The notes below the pieces were generated by a model that worked only from the letters and a program-made list of their open reading frames with translations, had not been told where the DNA came from and made no database searches. A DNA stretch of 11,607 nt from Clostridia bacterium. GTDB taxonomy: Bacteria > Bacillota > Clostridia > Oscillospirales > Acutalibacteraceae. The DNA lies in contig JAUNQL010000018.1 in assembly GCA_030536195.1 (NCBI GenBank), positions 1 to 11,607 on the forward strand. Direction: 5' to 3'. The position numbers were made by a program, and so were the translations under genes. Below, piece after piece: positions 1 through 8,476 of the stretch (positions are counted from its first letter, which is position 1; each line of letters starts with the position of its first letter).

Positions 1-860
1 ATGAGCTTATCGATTGTTCCAGTGGCGAGCGACTCGAGCGCTGGGGAGATGTGATACTCATCAGACCTGATCCACAGGTAATTTGGAAAACTCCAAAGAC
101 AAACAAGTACTGGAAACAGGCACATGCTCACTACCATCGTTCAACCAAGGGCGGTGGCGAATGGGAGTATCTTAAGAAGGTTCCAGACGAGTGGACCATA
201 AATTACCGTGATTTGACTTTCAAAATAAAGCCAATGGGCTTTAAACATACAGGCCTTTTTCCAGAGCAGGCTGTGAACTGGGACTTCCTTCGCGAAGTAA
301 TTCGTGAGAACCAGGGCAAGGGCTGCGGGGAGAACGGCCAGGTTAAGGTACTTAACCTCTTTGCCTACACTGGCGGTGCGACGGTCGCAGCCCTTGCGGA
401 AGATGCGGCTGTAGTTCACGTCGATGCATCAAAGGGCATGGTGTCCTATGCCAAGGAGAACGCTCAGGCATCAGGCCTGGGAGATAAGTTCTGTCGCTGG
501 CTTGTCGATGACTGTGAAAAGTTCATCGAGCGTGAGATCCGCCGCGGCAACAAGTACGACATCATCATTATGGACCCACCATCATACGGCAGGGGCCCAG
601 GCGGTGAGGTATGGCAGCTTGAGGACAAGATTTATGACTTTGTTGACCTTGCGTCTCAAGTGCTCTCCGATAGTCCAATGATGGTTCTCATCAACTCATA
701 CACAACAGGCCTCTCACCATCAGTTATGAGCTACATTTTGGGCTCAACTGTTTCAAACAAGTATGGTGGCGTTGTCACCTGCGATGAGATAGGCCTTAAA
801 ACTACAGAAACGGGCATGGCTTTGCCATGTGGTGCTAGTGCAATATGGACCAAGAACTAA
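1..860 (+). CDS. Class I SAM-dependent methyltransferase, RlmI-like (5' end outside window)
   Basis: Probably methylates rRNA or another RNA using S-adenosylmethionine; the exact target cannot be read from sequence. The frame is open from base 3 and starts E-L-I-D-C-S-S-G-E-R-L-E-R-W-G-D, which looks like the normal N-terminus of this family. The true start codon therefore lies just before the window, and the GTG at 51 is internal. The SAM-binding motif I (LNLFAYTGGAT) is near bases 352-384, followed by an acidic strand end (HVDAS). The catalytic-type motif MDPPSYGRGPGGEVW is at 570-614. Similar DPPSYGRG proteins are usually annotated as 23S rRNA methyltransferase-like. The stop codon overlaps the start of ecfA1 by 16 nt, so the two genes are probably translationally coupled. 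The family call is firm; the substrate is unknown. Confidence 0.85.
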   Translation, partial: ELIDCSSGERLERWGDVILIRPDPQVIWKTPKTNKYWKQAHAHYHRSTKGGGEWEYLKKVPDEWTINYRDLTFKIKPMGFKHTGLFPEQAVNWDFLREVIRENQGKGCGENGQVKVLNLFAYTGGATVAALAEDAAVVHVDASKGMVSYAKENAQASGLGDKFCRWLVDDCEKFIEREIRRGNKYDIIIMDPPSYGRGPGGEVWQLEDKIYDFVDLASQVLSDSPMMVLINSYTTGLSPSVMSYILGSTVSNKYGGVVTCDEIGLKTTETGMALPCGASAIWTKN

Positions 861-1684
861 TCCTTCAATTCAAAGACGTATATTTCACATACGATGACGA
901 AGCTCAAGGTGGGGAACCACATTGGGCTGTTAATGGTGTGTCTCTTGATATTAAGAAGGGTGACTTTGTCGCAGTGCTCGGTCACAACGGTTCTGGTAAA
1001 TCCACTTTGGCCAAACTTTCAAATGCAATCCTAATCCCAGACAAGGGCCAAGTCCTTGTTGAGGGTATCGATACAAGCGACGAGGAGAGGACAATGGATG
1101 TCCGCTCTCGCGTCGGTATGGTCTTCCAAAACCCAGACAACCAGATTGTTGCAACAATCGTTGAGGAGGATGTGGCTTTTGGACCAGAGAACCTTGGCAT
1201 CGAGCCCGCCGAGATCAGGCGCCGCGTCGATGACGCCTTAAAAGCGGTGGACATGTACGACTACCGCGACAAGGAGCCACACAAACTGTCCGGCGGACAA
1301 AAGCAACGTGTGGCAATCGCTGGCATCATTGCGATGCAGCCTGACTGCATAGTCCTGGACGAGTCCACCGCTATGCTTGACCCAAAGGGCAGGCGAGAGG
1401 TCATGGACACAATCAGGAAACTCCATGATGAACTCGGCATGGCAGTTGTATTTATCACACATTACATGGATGAGGCAGCACTCGCTGACCGTGTTATAGT
1501 AATGGAGAAGGGCGATATCCTCTTTGATGATACGCCAATAGAGGTTTTCCAAAATGTTGAAAAGCTTCGCGAGGTTGGACTCGATGTTCCACAGCCAACC
1601 GAACTTGCGCTTGAGCTCGGACTTTCGGACAAGGTCCTGACTCCAAGCGAATGTGCTGATGCAATTATGCGCAGTTTTAAATAG
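845..1684 (+). CDS. ecfA1: Energy-coupling factor transporter ATPase EcfA1 (CbiO-type)
   Basis: One of two ATPases of the ECF module, which sits at the cytoplasmic face of the membrane and powers uptake through interchangeable substrate-binding S components. The 279-aa protein has every ABC motif: Walker A GHNGSGKST (46-54), Q-loop Gln95 in FQNPDNQ, signature LSGGQ (148-152), Walker B IVLDE (169-173) with the D-loop MLDP, and switch His206. The FQNPDNQIVA and ESTAMLDP stretches are typical of EcfA1 rather than general ABC ATPases. The ATG at 845 lies inside the end of the methyltransferase gene and has no clear Shine-Dalgarno sequence before it, suggesting translational coupling. It is followed by ecfA2 and ecfT in the usual order. 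No S component is present, as expected for a module shared by several S proteins encoded elsewhere. Confidence 0.95.
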   Translation: MDQELILQFKDVYFTYDDEAQGGEPHWAVNGVSLDIKKGDFVAVLGHNGSGKSTLAKLSNAILIPDKGQVLVEGIDTSDEERTMDVRSRVGMVFQNPDNQIVATIVEEDVAFGPENLGIEPAEIRRRVDDALKAVDMYDYRDKEPHKLSGGQKQRVAIAGIIAMQPDCIVLDESTAMLDPKGRREVMDTIRKLHDELGMAVVFITHYMDEAALADRVIVMEKGDILFDDTPIEVFQNVEKLREVGLDVPQPTELALELGLSDKVLTPSECADAIMRSFK

Positions 1685-1704
1685 TACGTGAAAGGACAAA
1701 AGAG

Positions 1705-2568
1705 ATGTCAATTCTTAGAACTGACAACTTAACACATAGATACTCAGTCGGTACACCGTTTGAAGTTACAGCACTTGATGGCGTCAACCTCGACATCGAG
1801 GAGGGCGAACTCGTTGCAGTAATCGGTCATACGGGTTCTGGCAAGTCAACTCTTATCCAGCACTTCAACGGTCTCTTAAAGCCGGACGAGGGCAAGGTAT
1901 ACGTTGACGGCCAGGATATCTGGGAGAACAAGCAGTCACTTCGTGCCGCTCGTTTTAAGGTTGGCCTCTGCTTCCAGTACCCAGAGTACCAGCTCTTTGA
2001 GGAGACGGTCTATAAGGACATCGCCTTTGGTCCACACAACATGGGCCTTACAGATGAAGAGGTGGATGCCCGTGTTCGCCGTGCGGCTGAGTTTACTGGC
2101 GTCACAGATGACATGCTTGAGAAGTCACCATTTGATCTCTCCGGTGGCGAGAAGCGCCGTGTAGCTATCGCAGGCGTCATGGCAATGGAACCTAAGATTT
2201 TGATTCTTGACGAGCCGACATCGGGCCTTGACCCTAAGGGTCGTGATACCATCCTCGGTCTCATCAAGGACTATCGTGATCGCACAGGCAGCACTGTAAT
2301 GATAGTCTCACATTCGATGGAGGATGTGGCTGACATCGCTACCAAGGTACTCGTTGTAAACGAGGCCAAGATAGTGAGCTACGACACAGTCCCTAACACC
2401 TACAAGCGTGCAAGCGAGCTTCTTGAGATGGGACTTGATGTTCCAAGCATCACTAAAATCTTTATGGAACTCCACGACCGTGGACTTCCAGTGCGCACTG
2501 ACATATACACTGTTGAGCAGGGTATAGCCGAGATTAACAAACTCCGAGAGGAGGGCGTCAATCTATGA
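1705..2568 (+). CDS. ecfA2: Energy-coupling factor transporter ATPase EcfA2 (CbiO-type)
   Basis: Second ATPase of the ECF module, pairing with EcfA1 as a heterodimer beneath the EcfT scaffold. The 287-aa protein has Walker A GHTGSGKST (41-49), Q-loop Gln91 in CFQYPEYQLF, signature LSGGE (145-149), Walker B ILILDEP (165-171), D-loop SGLDPKGRD and switch His203. FQYPEYQLFEETV is the usual EcfA2 fingerprint, which separates it from its upstream neighbour. The signature motif ends in Glu rather than Gln, a mild variant. The start at 1705 has an AAGGA-type ribosome binding site around 1692-1696, 20 nt after the ecfA1 stop. Its stop codon overlaps the ecfT start as ATGA. Confidence 0.95.
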   Translation: MSILRTDNLTHRYSVGTPFEVTALDGVNLDIEEGELVAVIGHTGSGKSTLIQHFNGLLKPDEGKVYVDGQDIWENKQSLRAARFKVGLCFQYPEYQLFEETVYKDIAFGPHNMGLTDEEVDARVRRAAEFTGVTDDMLEKSPFDLSGGEKRRVAIAGVMAMEPKILILDEPTSGLDPKGRDTILGLIKDYRDRTGSTVMIVSHSMEDVADIATKVLVVNEAKIVSYDTVPNTYKRASELLEMGLDVPSITKIFMELHDRGLPVRTDIYTVEQGIAEINKLREEGVNL

Positions 2569-3380
2569 TTCGTGATATCACAATAGGTCAATTCTTCCCA
2601 GGCAACTCTGTCATCCATAGGATGGACCCTAGGATGAAACTCATCTTGACCTTCATCTACATAGTAGTAATTTTCCTTTGCAAGAATTTCTGGTCGCTAG
2701 GTGTGATGGTACTTGCACTCATCATCATGGTGCTTCTATCCAAGGTGCCAATCAAGGTCATCTTAAAGAGCATCAAACCGATTGCGATAATTATTACATT
2801 CACTGCCATCCTCAACATCTTCTATGTAACGGATGGTGAGCCGCTCTTTGATTGGAAGTTTATCCATATCACAACCGGCGGTGTATTTACAGCGATATTT
2901 ATGATTATCCGTATTATCGCACTGGTTGTTGCAAGTTCACTTCTTACTTACACAACCAGCCCAACACTCATCACAGATGGTATTGAGCGTTTGCTCTCAC
3001 CACTCAAGTTTATGAAAAACAGCGTTCACACAATAGCTATGATGATGACTATTGCACTTCGCTTCATCCCAACACTCGTTGATGAGTTTGAAAAAATCAC
3101 CAATGCACAGAAGGCCCGTGGCGCCGACCTTGAGACCGGCACCCTAGTTGAGAGGGCAAAGGCATTGGTACCAGTGCTCGTCCCACTCTTTATCACATCG
3201 TTCAGACGAGCATACGAGCTTGCCTTTGCAATGGAGTGCCGCTGTTATCACGGCGCCGAGGGCAGGACAAGAATGAAAGTAATGAAGTATTCAAAGTTGG
3301 ATGCATTTGCATTTGTATTTATCTTTGCTGTAACAGGCGGAGTGGTTGCACTCAACATCCTCTTTGCACACGTTATTTAA
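2565..3380 (+). CDS. ecfT: Energy-coupling factor transmembrane scaffold EcfT (CbiQ-type)
   Basis: Integral membrane scaffold that couples ATP hydrolysis by EcfA1/EcfA2 to movement of the bound S component. The 271-aa protein opens with the family hallmark HRMDPRMKL (18-26). Hydrophobic segments follow at roughly 26-44, 46-62, 70-88, 102-126 and 245-267. Two cytoplasmic coupling-helix motifs contact the ATPases: A-R-G at 184-186 (in QKARGADLE), and a second at 224-228 that reads E-C-R-C-Y where many relatives have E-A-R-G/C-Y. The ATG overlaps the ecfA2 stop by 4 nt (ATGA), and an AGGAGGG site at 2549-2555 supports the start. The next gene, truA, begins 12 nt after the stop, as in many Bacillota. 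Confidence 0.94.
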   Translation: MIRDITIGQFFPGNSVIHRMDPRMKLILTFIYIVVIFLCKNFWSLGVMVLALIIMVLLSKVPIKVILKSIKPIAIIITFTAILNIFYVTDGEPLFDWKFIHITTGGVFTAIFMIIRIIALVVASSLLTYTTSPTLITDGIERLLSPLKFMKNSVHTIAMMMTIALRFIPTLVDEFEKITNAQKARGADLETGTLVERAKALVPVLVPLFITSFRRAYELAFAMECRCYHGAEGRTRMKVMKYSKLDAFAFVFIFAVTGGVVALNILFAHVI

Positions 3381-3392
3381 CAGGAGACAATC

Positions 3393-4160
3393 TTGAGACA
3401 GATTTTACTGAGACTAAAGTATCTTGGCACCAACTACCACGGTTGGCAGGTGCAGGACAATGGAATAGTGACGGTTCAATCCGTAGTTCAAGACGCGCTA
3501 GAGTCAACCTTTGGTGAGCGTGTTGATGTTGTGGGTTGCTCACGCACGGACGCCGGCGTTCATGCCAACGACTACTGCTGTACATTCCGTACCGATGCCG
3601 ATACTGATTGCTACAGAATTCAAGGTGCTCTCAACTTTAAGTTGCCACCTGATGTCAAAGTATTCTCTGTAACCGAGGTTGCGGATGATTTTCATCCACG
3701 CTACTCCTGCACTGCCAAGCAGTACGTTTATAAAATCCACAACAGCGTAGCGCCGGACCCATTCCTTGAGGGCCGCGCGTTGCTGTACAAGCCAGCGCTT
3801 GATGCTGACGCACTCAATCGCGCTGCTCAGGATTTTGTTGGCACACATGACTTTACGTCACTGTGTGGTGCAAAATCTGATCTGGAGGACATGACGCGAA
3901 CCATCTACGAGGCAAGCGTCACACGCGACGGTGACGAGGTCACCTTCAGCGTGACCGGCGACGGTTTCCTCTACAACATGGTTCGCATAATGGTAGGCAC
4001 CTTGCTCTTTATCAATGAGGGCAAGTTCGAGCCAGACTATATTCCAAAGCTTTTGGAAGCAAAGGACAGGACCAAGGCAGGCCGTACAGCGCCAGCGCAT
4101 GGACTGTACCTCAATCAAGTCTTTTATGGAGGTGAAGTTGATGGCGATAAAGAAGCCTAA
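3393..4160 (+). CDS. truA: tRNA pseudouridine(38-40) synthase TruA, TTG start
   Basis: Converts uridine to pseudouridine at positions 38-40 in the anticodon arm of many tRNAs. The 255-aa length is normal. Visible motifs are the N-terminal YLGTNYHGWQ, the catalytic loop GCSRTDAGVHA with Asp53 as the expected nucleophile, KQYVYKI, HDFTSLC, and GDGFLYNMVRIMVGT near the C-terminus. The start is the TTG at 3393: it is 6 nt after a clean AGGAG at 3382-3386, and the resulting N-terminus (MRQILLRLKY) matches the family. The last codons overlap the next gene by 20 nt, and the Gly-Gly of the tail YGGEVDGDKEA is encoded by that gene's ribosome binding site. Confidence 0.96.
   Translation: MRQILLRLKYLGTNYHGWQVQDNGIVTVQSVVQDALESTFGERVDVVGCSRTDAGVHANDYCCTFRTDADTDCYRIQGALNFKLPPDVKVFSVTEVADDFHPRYSCTAKQYVYKIHNSVAPDPFLEGRALLYKPALDADALNRAAQDFVGTHDFTSLCGAKSDLEDMTRTIYEASVTRDGDEVTFSVTGDGFLYNMVRIMVGTLLFINEGKFEPDYIPKLLEAKDRTKAGRTAPAHGLYLNQVFYGGEVDGDKEA
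4128..4134 (+). promoter_or_regulatory. Ribosome binding site deciding the start of the downstream membrane protein
   Basis: GGAGGTG lies 6 nt before the ATG at 4141, inside the end of truA. It favours 4141 over the upstream in-frame ATG at 4126, which precedes the site, and over the much earlier ATG at 4015, which would give a long overlap with truA and an N-terminal part unlike a membrane anchor. Confidence 0.8.
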
Positions 4161-5301
4161 AATCAAGATGACTCGTGGCCTTAGGGTTGCAATAAGAATC
4201 ATCTTAGCGTTTGTTGTTATCTTTGCATTGATACTTATTGCAGCAGAGCGTCTCAATATCGCATCAGTTACTGACATCAACGATAACTTACGCGCCTTCT
4301 TTACAGGACTCAATCCTGGTGATGGCTATCCATACAAGATTAACTCGGGCTCAGTAGAGGATATAACTGTCCTAAACGGTGACCTCTTTGTCCTGACCAA
4401 TCAAGAGACTATGACTCTTGATTCAACCGCTAAGGAAATCAAGACGACAGCTCACACTTATTCAACACCTAAGGTTGCTTCTAGGGGCAGCAAGGCCGTT
4501 ATATACAACCAAAACGGTAACCGCTTTAGGATTGAGAACAGGACGGATACACTCTTCTCTGGTGAGACAGCGGAGGATGAGAAAATCATCACAGCAGCAA
4601 TGGGAGCCAAGGGCAACGTTGCACTTGCAACATTCTCCAAGGACTCTGCTTCCAAGCTCATTGTCTATGGCAGCAATTATAAGAAGTCTATCTTTACTTG
4701 GGTCTGCTCACAGGACAGCATCACATCCGTTGACCTCTCGGACAACGGAAGCTATGTTGCTGTATCTGTTGTAGGTGCCAGAGAGGGCGAGATATATTCC
4801 AAGGTCTATGTCTTTGATTTCGACTACAAGGAGCCACGCATAGAGCAGGAGTATGAGGGTACAGCAATCCTTGCCGTACACTTTGGCAAGAACGACAATG
4901 TCGTTGCCATCGGCAATGACTTGATATCATTTATCAAGAGCGCCAAGAATATCGAAAATATTGACTATGAGTCAAGCACGCTCTCTAACTTTGCATTCTC
5001 AGAGGATGGCTTTACTGCATTGGTACTCTCCGAGCACGGCAGCACAAACAATGAAAAGCTTGTCTGCTACTCACCATCCTTTAACGATACATTTACAGCA
5101 AAGTATGAGTCGGCTGTAAAATCAATAACCATCTATCAGGGCAGACTCTCAGTTTTGCTTGATGACAAGGTTTATGTATACAGGACCAATGGCAACAAGG
5201 TCCATGAATATGAGGTAGATAACACAGCAATTTCTGCATTCAATCTTGGTAACCGTACCTATCTCTACAAGATAGGCGAGATTATCAGGTGTAAAAAATA
5301 A
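4141..5301 (+). CDS. Membrane-anchored beta-propeller-like protein of unknown function (DUF5711-like)
   Basis: Function unknown. With the ATG at 4141 the product is 386 aa. It has a short basic N-terminus (AIKKPKIKMTRGLR), one hydrophobic segment at about 16-35 (VAIRIILAFVVIFALILIAA), and a long extracytoplasmic part rich in short beta-type repeats, such as ITVLNGDLFVLTN, SVDLSDNGSYVAVSVV, LAVHFGKNDNVVAIGNDL and NFAFSEDGFTALVLSEHG. These look like WD40- or PQQ-like propeller blades, with a positive-inside anchor. The protein resembles the DUF5711 proteins of Clostridia, a match made from memory of the pattern. It overlaps truA by 20 nt, and the next gene starts 12 nt after its stop, so it belongs to the same transcription unit. 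No catalytic motif is visible; a scaffold or sensor at the cell surface is only a guess. Confidence 0.75.
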   Translation: MAIKKPKIKMTRGLRVAIRIILAFVVIFALILIAAERLNIASVTDINDNLRAFFTGLNPGDGYPYKINSGSVEDITVLNGDLFVLTNQETMTLDSTAKEIKTTAHTYSTPKVASRGSKAVIYNQNGNRFRIENRTDTLFSGETAEDEKIITAAMGAKGNVALATFSKDSASKLIVYGSNYKKSIFTWVCSQDSITSVDLSDNGSYVAVSVVGAREGEIYSKVYVFDFDYKEPRIEQEYEGTAILAVHFGKNDNVVAIGNDLISFIKSAKNIENIDYESSTLSNFAFSEDGFTALVLSEHGSTNNEKLVCYSPSFNDTFTAKYESAVKSITIYQGRLSVLLDDKVYVYRTNGNKVHEYEVDNTAISAFNLGNRTYLYKIGEIIRCKK

Positions 5302-5313
5302 AGGAGAAAAATC

Positions 5314-5991
5314 ATGAGCAATTCAAGTATGAGCACATTAAAGGCTCAATTTGAAGACATGGGCGATAACGTTTGGACTATCCCAAACATCCTCTCCATG
5401 CTTCGTATCATTGCGATTCCTTTCTTCGTTTACTTCTTCGTGACAAAGAAGTATCTAGTAGCAGTTCTTGTAATCTTCATCTCAGGTCTTACAGACCTCT
5501 TCGATGGTAAGATTGCAAGGAAGTTTAACCAGATTAGTAAGCTTGGCAAGCTTTTGGACCCTGCAGCAGACAAGCTTACACAGATTACCGTAACAGTAGT
5601 TTATTTCAGAGAATTCAATCAGTCTGAGGATAAAGTTTTCAAAATATTCTCGTATGTATTCCTTCTCTTTATCCTCAAAGAACTCACAATGCTCGTAGGC
5701 AGCTTTATCTTGCTCTCTATGGACATTGTCCCGCAAGCAGCAATTATCTATGGCAAGGTTGCAACAGCGGCCTTCTATGTGGTAATGGGGCTTTTGATGC
5801 TGTTTGCACCGGGATTTGGCGCACTTGCAAAGTTCTGGGTAATGCCACGCACACTTATCATCGTTTTAGTATGCGTATCTGCATTCCTCACACTTGCAGC
5901 GTTCACATCCTACATCCCTGACATTGTGACTCGTGTCAAGGCAAGAAATAGTGAAAATGAAAAATCCAACGAAATAGAGGAACAACAGTAA
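5314..5991 (+). CDS. pgsA: CDP-alcohol phosphatidyltransferase, likely phosphatidylglycerophosphate synthase
   Basis: Likely joins CDP-diacylglycerol to glycerol-3-phosphate to make phosphatidylglycerol phosphate, the first committed step to phosphatidylglycerol and cardiolipin in the cytoplasmic membrane. The 225-aa protein carries the full family signature: Asp61, Asp64-Gly65, Ala68-Arg69, Gly78, Asp82 and Asp86 in TDLFDGKIAR and GKLLDPAADK. The four Asp residues bind the metal ions. The opening WTIPNILSMLRI is typical of PgsA. Several hydrophobic segments follow, and the C-terminal tail (about 210-225) is charged and polar. AAGGAG at 5301-5306 supports the start at 5314. The stop TAA is directly followed by the ATG of the clp gene. 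A CDP-alcohol type cardiolipin synthase is the main alternative. Confidence 0.85.
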   Translation: MSNSSMSTLKAQFEDMGDNVWTIPNILSMLRIIAIPFFVYFFVTKKYLVAVLVIFISGLTDLFDGKIARKFNQISKLGKLLDPAADKLTQITVTVVYFREFNQSEDKVFKIFSYVFLLFILKELTMLVGSFILLSMDIVPQAAIIYGKVATAAFYVVMGLLMLFAPGFGALAKFWVMPRTLIIVLVCVSAFLTLAAFTSYIPDIVTRVKARNSENEKSNEIEEQQ

Positions 5992-8322
5992 ATGAAACAA
6001 ATGCTTTGTGTAAGATGCAAACAGAATCCAGCGGTTGTGTTTGTTTCAAAAATTGACGGACCAAACGGTCAAGAGCAGGGCGAGACTGAGGGCTATTGCC
6101 TCAAGTGCGCCTGCGAACTCAACATTGGTCCGGTAAAGTCGATGATGGACAAGATGGGCATCAATCCTGATGACCTTGACTCCATCTCCGAGCAGTTCAA
6201 TTCGCTCATGGGTTACAACGATGATGCGGATGACTTTGAGGAGGGTGGCACACCTTCTATGCCTGACCTCTCAAGCCTCTTTGGTGCCCTTGGTGGCAAC
6301 TTCGGTGGTGGCCTCGGTGCGACAGCACCTAAGGGCGAGGAGACCGAGGAAGAGGACAATAAGGGCAAGAAGAGGCGTCGCAAGAAAGGCGAGAAGGGCG
6401 ACAAGAAAAAGCGTCGTTACCTCTCAACTTACTGCACAGACCTCACCGAGAAGGCACGCGACGGCAAACTCGATGCGATTATCGGTCGTGATCAAGAGAT
6501 TGCCCGTACTATTCAGATCCTCTGCCGCCGCTCTAAGAACAACCCTTGCCTTATAGGTGAGCCTGGTGTTGGTAAGACTGCTATTGCAGAGGGCCTTGCC
6601 CTTCGCATCGCAGCAGGTGATGTACCAGCCAAGCTCAAGGATAAGGAAATACAGCTTCTTGACCTCACTGCACTTGTTGCTGGCACTCAGTTTAGAGGCC
6701 AGTTCGAGAGCCGTATCAAGGGCCTCGTAGAGGAGGTTAAGAAGGAAGGCAACATAATTCTCTTCATCGATGAGGTGCACAACCTGGTTGGCACAGGCGA
6801 TGCAGAGGGTTCAATGAATGCTGCCAATATTTTAAAGCCAGCACTCTCACGTGGTGAGATTCAGGTTATCGGTGCAACAACATTCACCGAGTATAGAAAG
6901 CACATTGAGAAGGACGCAGCGCTCGAGCGCCGTTTCCAGCCTGTCAAGATTGAGGAGCCATCTGTTGAACAGACCTATGAAGTTCTCTGTGGCATCAAGT
7001 CATACTACGAGAACTATCACCGTGTTCAGATTTCTGACGCTCTCGTTCACAGGGCAGTAGTGCTCTCTGAGCGCTACATCACAGACCGCTTCCTTCCAGA
7101 TAAGGCTATCGACCTTCTCGATGAAGCGTGCACATGTGCAAACCTTAGAAACAAGGCTATCTCTGAGGCTGAGATTATGGAGAAGGACTTGGCTGATGCC
7201 AAGGCTGATCTTGAGGATATGGAAGCCGATACAGAGAATCCAGATTATGAGGAACAGGCCAAGGCCAAGGCCGAGATTTTGGCCTTTGAAGCCAAACTTC
7301 CAGAACTTCAAAAGGCAGCTGCGGACAACACTGTAACAGAGGAGGACCTTGCCAAGGTTATCCAACTCTGGACTGGTATCCCAGCATCCAAGGTTATCGA
7401 GTCAGACCTTAAAAAACTCGCTGACCTTGAGAAGAACCTAAAACTCCATGTCAAGGGACAGGACGAGGCCGTTGCTGCTGTTGCAGCAGCTGTTAAGCGC
7501 TCACGTATCCAGATTAACGCAAGACGTCGCCCAGCAAGCTTTATCTTCGTTGGTCCAACAGGTGTTGGTAAGACAGAACTTGTTAAGCGACTTTCAGAGC
7601 AACTCTTTGATACACCAGAGACACTCATCAGACTCGACATGTCTGAGTTCATGGAGAAGTTTAGTGTATCCCGTATCATCGGTTCGCCTCCAGGATATGT
7701 AGGCTACGATGAGGCTGGTCAGCTCACTGAAAAGGTTCGCCGTAAGCCATACTCAGTCATCCTCTTTGATGAGATTGAGAAGGCTCACCCAGACGTTATG
7801 AACATCCTTCTTCAAATCCTTGACGAAGGCCGTATTAATGACGCACAGGGTAGGACAGTAAACTTTGAAAATACAGTCATCATCATGACCTCTAACGCCG
7901 GCTCAGAGCGCCGTGAAAATGCGCTCGGCTTTGGTAAGACTCAGGAGGAGGCAGACAAGGAGAAGGCAATGAAGGCTCTCCGCGATTTCCTCCGTCCAGA
8001 ATTCATCGGTCGTGTCGATGAGGTTGTAATCTTTAACGACCTCAAGGACGAGAACTATGCGGACATAGCAGTCCTTATGCTTGAGGAGCTCCAGGAGCCT
8101 CTCAAAGACAAGGGAATCACACTCAAGTGGAATGATGATGTACCAGCTAAAATCGTCTCGTTGATGGACTCAGGAGTCCGTGGAGCACGTGACCTTAGAA
8201 ACGTCATCAGACGTAACATTGAGGACCGTATTGCTGACATAATTATCGAGGCAGACGGAACGCCTGTAACGGGCATAAGTGTGTCGGTTGACGGTGAAAA
8301 TCTTGTCGTCAAAGCGGACTGA
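5992..8322 (+). CDS. ClpE/ClpC-like AAA+ unfoldase with N-terminal Cys4 zinc finger
   Basis: Probably an ATP-driven protein unfoldase that feeds ClpP. The 776-aa protein starts with a likely zinc finger (Cys6, Cys9, Cys36, Cys39) in place of the Clp_N repeat domain, which is the ClpE plan. A Gly-rich and acidic stretch (about 85-122) leads into a very basic one (124-142, 14 of 19 residues Lys/Arg). The first AAA+ module has Walker A GEPGVGKT (189-196) and Walker B IILFIDE (255-261). A coiled-coil-like middle segment covers about 391-444. The second module has Walker A GPTGVGKT (521-528), Walker B VILFDE (589-594) and arginine-finger region RPEFIGR. LGF at 645-647 matches the ClpP-docking tripeptide. 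The gene abuts pgsA with no gap. No CtsR or CIRCE operator is visible, but its promoter is probably far upstream. Confidence 0.9.
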   Translation: MKQMLCVRCKQNPAVVFVSKIDGPNGQEQGETEGYCLKCACELNIGPVKSMMDKMGINPDDLDSISEQFNSLMGYNDDADDFEEGGTPSMPDLSSLFGALGGNFGGGLGATAPKGEETEEEDNKGKKRRRKKGEKGDKKKRRYLSTYCTDLTEKARDGKLDAIIGRDQEIARTIQILCRRSKNNPCLIGEPGVGKTAIAEGLALRIAAGDVPAKLKDKEIQLLDLTALVAGTQFRGQFESRIKGLVEEVKKEGNIILFIDEVHNLVGTGDAEGSMNAANILKPALSRGEIQVIGATTFTEYRKHIEKDAALERRFQPVKIEEPSVEQTYEVLCGIKSYYENYHRVQISDALVHRAVVLSERYITDRFLPDKAIDLLDEACTCANLRNKAISEAEIMEKDLADAKADLEDMEADTENPDYEEQAKAKAEILAFEAKLPELQKAAADNTVTEEDLAKVIQLWTGIPASKVIESDLKKLADLEKNLKLHVKGQDEAVAAVAAAVKRSRIQINARRRPASFIFVGPTGVGKTELVKRLSEQLFDTPETLIRLDMSEFMEKFSVSRIIGSPPGYVGYDEAGQLTEKVRRKPYSVILFDEIEKAHPDVMNILLQILDEGRINDAQGRTVNFENTVIIMTSNAGSERRENALGFGKTQEEADKEKAMKALRDFLRPEFIGRVDEVVIFNDLKDENYADIAVLMLEELQEPLKDKGITLKWNDDVPAKIVSLMDSGVRGARDLRNVIRRNIEDRIADIIIEADGTPVTGISVSVDGENLVVKAD

Positions 8323-8340
8323 TTTTAGGGCAAAATATTG

Positions 8341-8369
8341 TTGACAGTCGACGGTGGGTATGTTAGAAT
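8341..8369 (+). promoter_or_regulatory. Strong promoter of the tRNA cluster
   Basis: TTGACA (8341-8346) is a perfect -35 box, followed by a 17-nt spacer and TAGAAT (8364-8369), with an extended -10 TG at 8361-8362. Transcription should begin around 8375-8378, about 10-13 nt before tRNA-Gly. An 8-bp inverted repeat (8349-8356 with 8373-8380) flanks the -10 box. Confidence 0.88.
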
Positions 8370-8380
8370 ATTCACCGTCG
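8349..8380. repeat. 8-bp inverted repeat around the tRNA promoter -10 box
   Basis: CGACGGTG at 8349-8356 and its exact complement CACCGTCG at 8373-8380 enclose 16 nt that hold the -10 hexamer. No T-run follows the second arm, so it is not an intrinsic terminator. It could be an operator or a hairpin in RNA reading through from the clp gene. The role is unknown. Confidence 0.6.
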
Positions 8381-8387
8381 CAAAGAT

Positions 8388-8461
<74 letters not shown>

Positions 8462-8476
8462 TTTTTGTGAATATAC

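Noticed and set aside
1..54. Short ATG-initiated reading frame at the very start of the window
   Set aside because: It overlaps the methyltransferase N-terminus in another frame and stops after 17 codons; the frame from base 3 matches the protein family.
1360..1385. Unusual residues after Walker B in EcfA1 (ESTAMLDP)
   Set aside because: This is a common variant in clostridial EcfA1 proteins; all catalytic residues are present.
1238..1711. 157-codon minus-strand frame opposite ecfA1
   Set aside because: Shadow frame opposite a strongly conserved ABC ATPase; its peptide has no recognisable domain.
4015..4140. Longer N-terminus for the DUF5711-like protein starting at 4015
   Set aside because: It would overlap truA by about 146 nt, and the best ribosome binding site points to the ATG at 4141, which gives a normal membrane anchor.
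8286..8312. TTGACG...CGTCAA inverted repeat at the end of the clp gene, considered as a CtsR or CIRCE-like site
   Set aside because: It lies within coding sequence, is only 6 bp per arm, and does not fit the CtsR tandem heptad or the CIRCE consensus.
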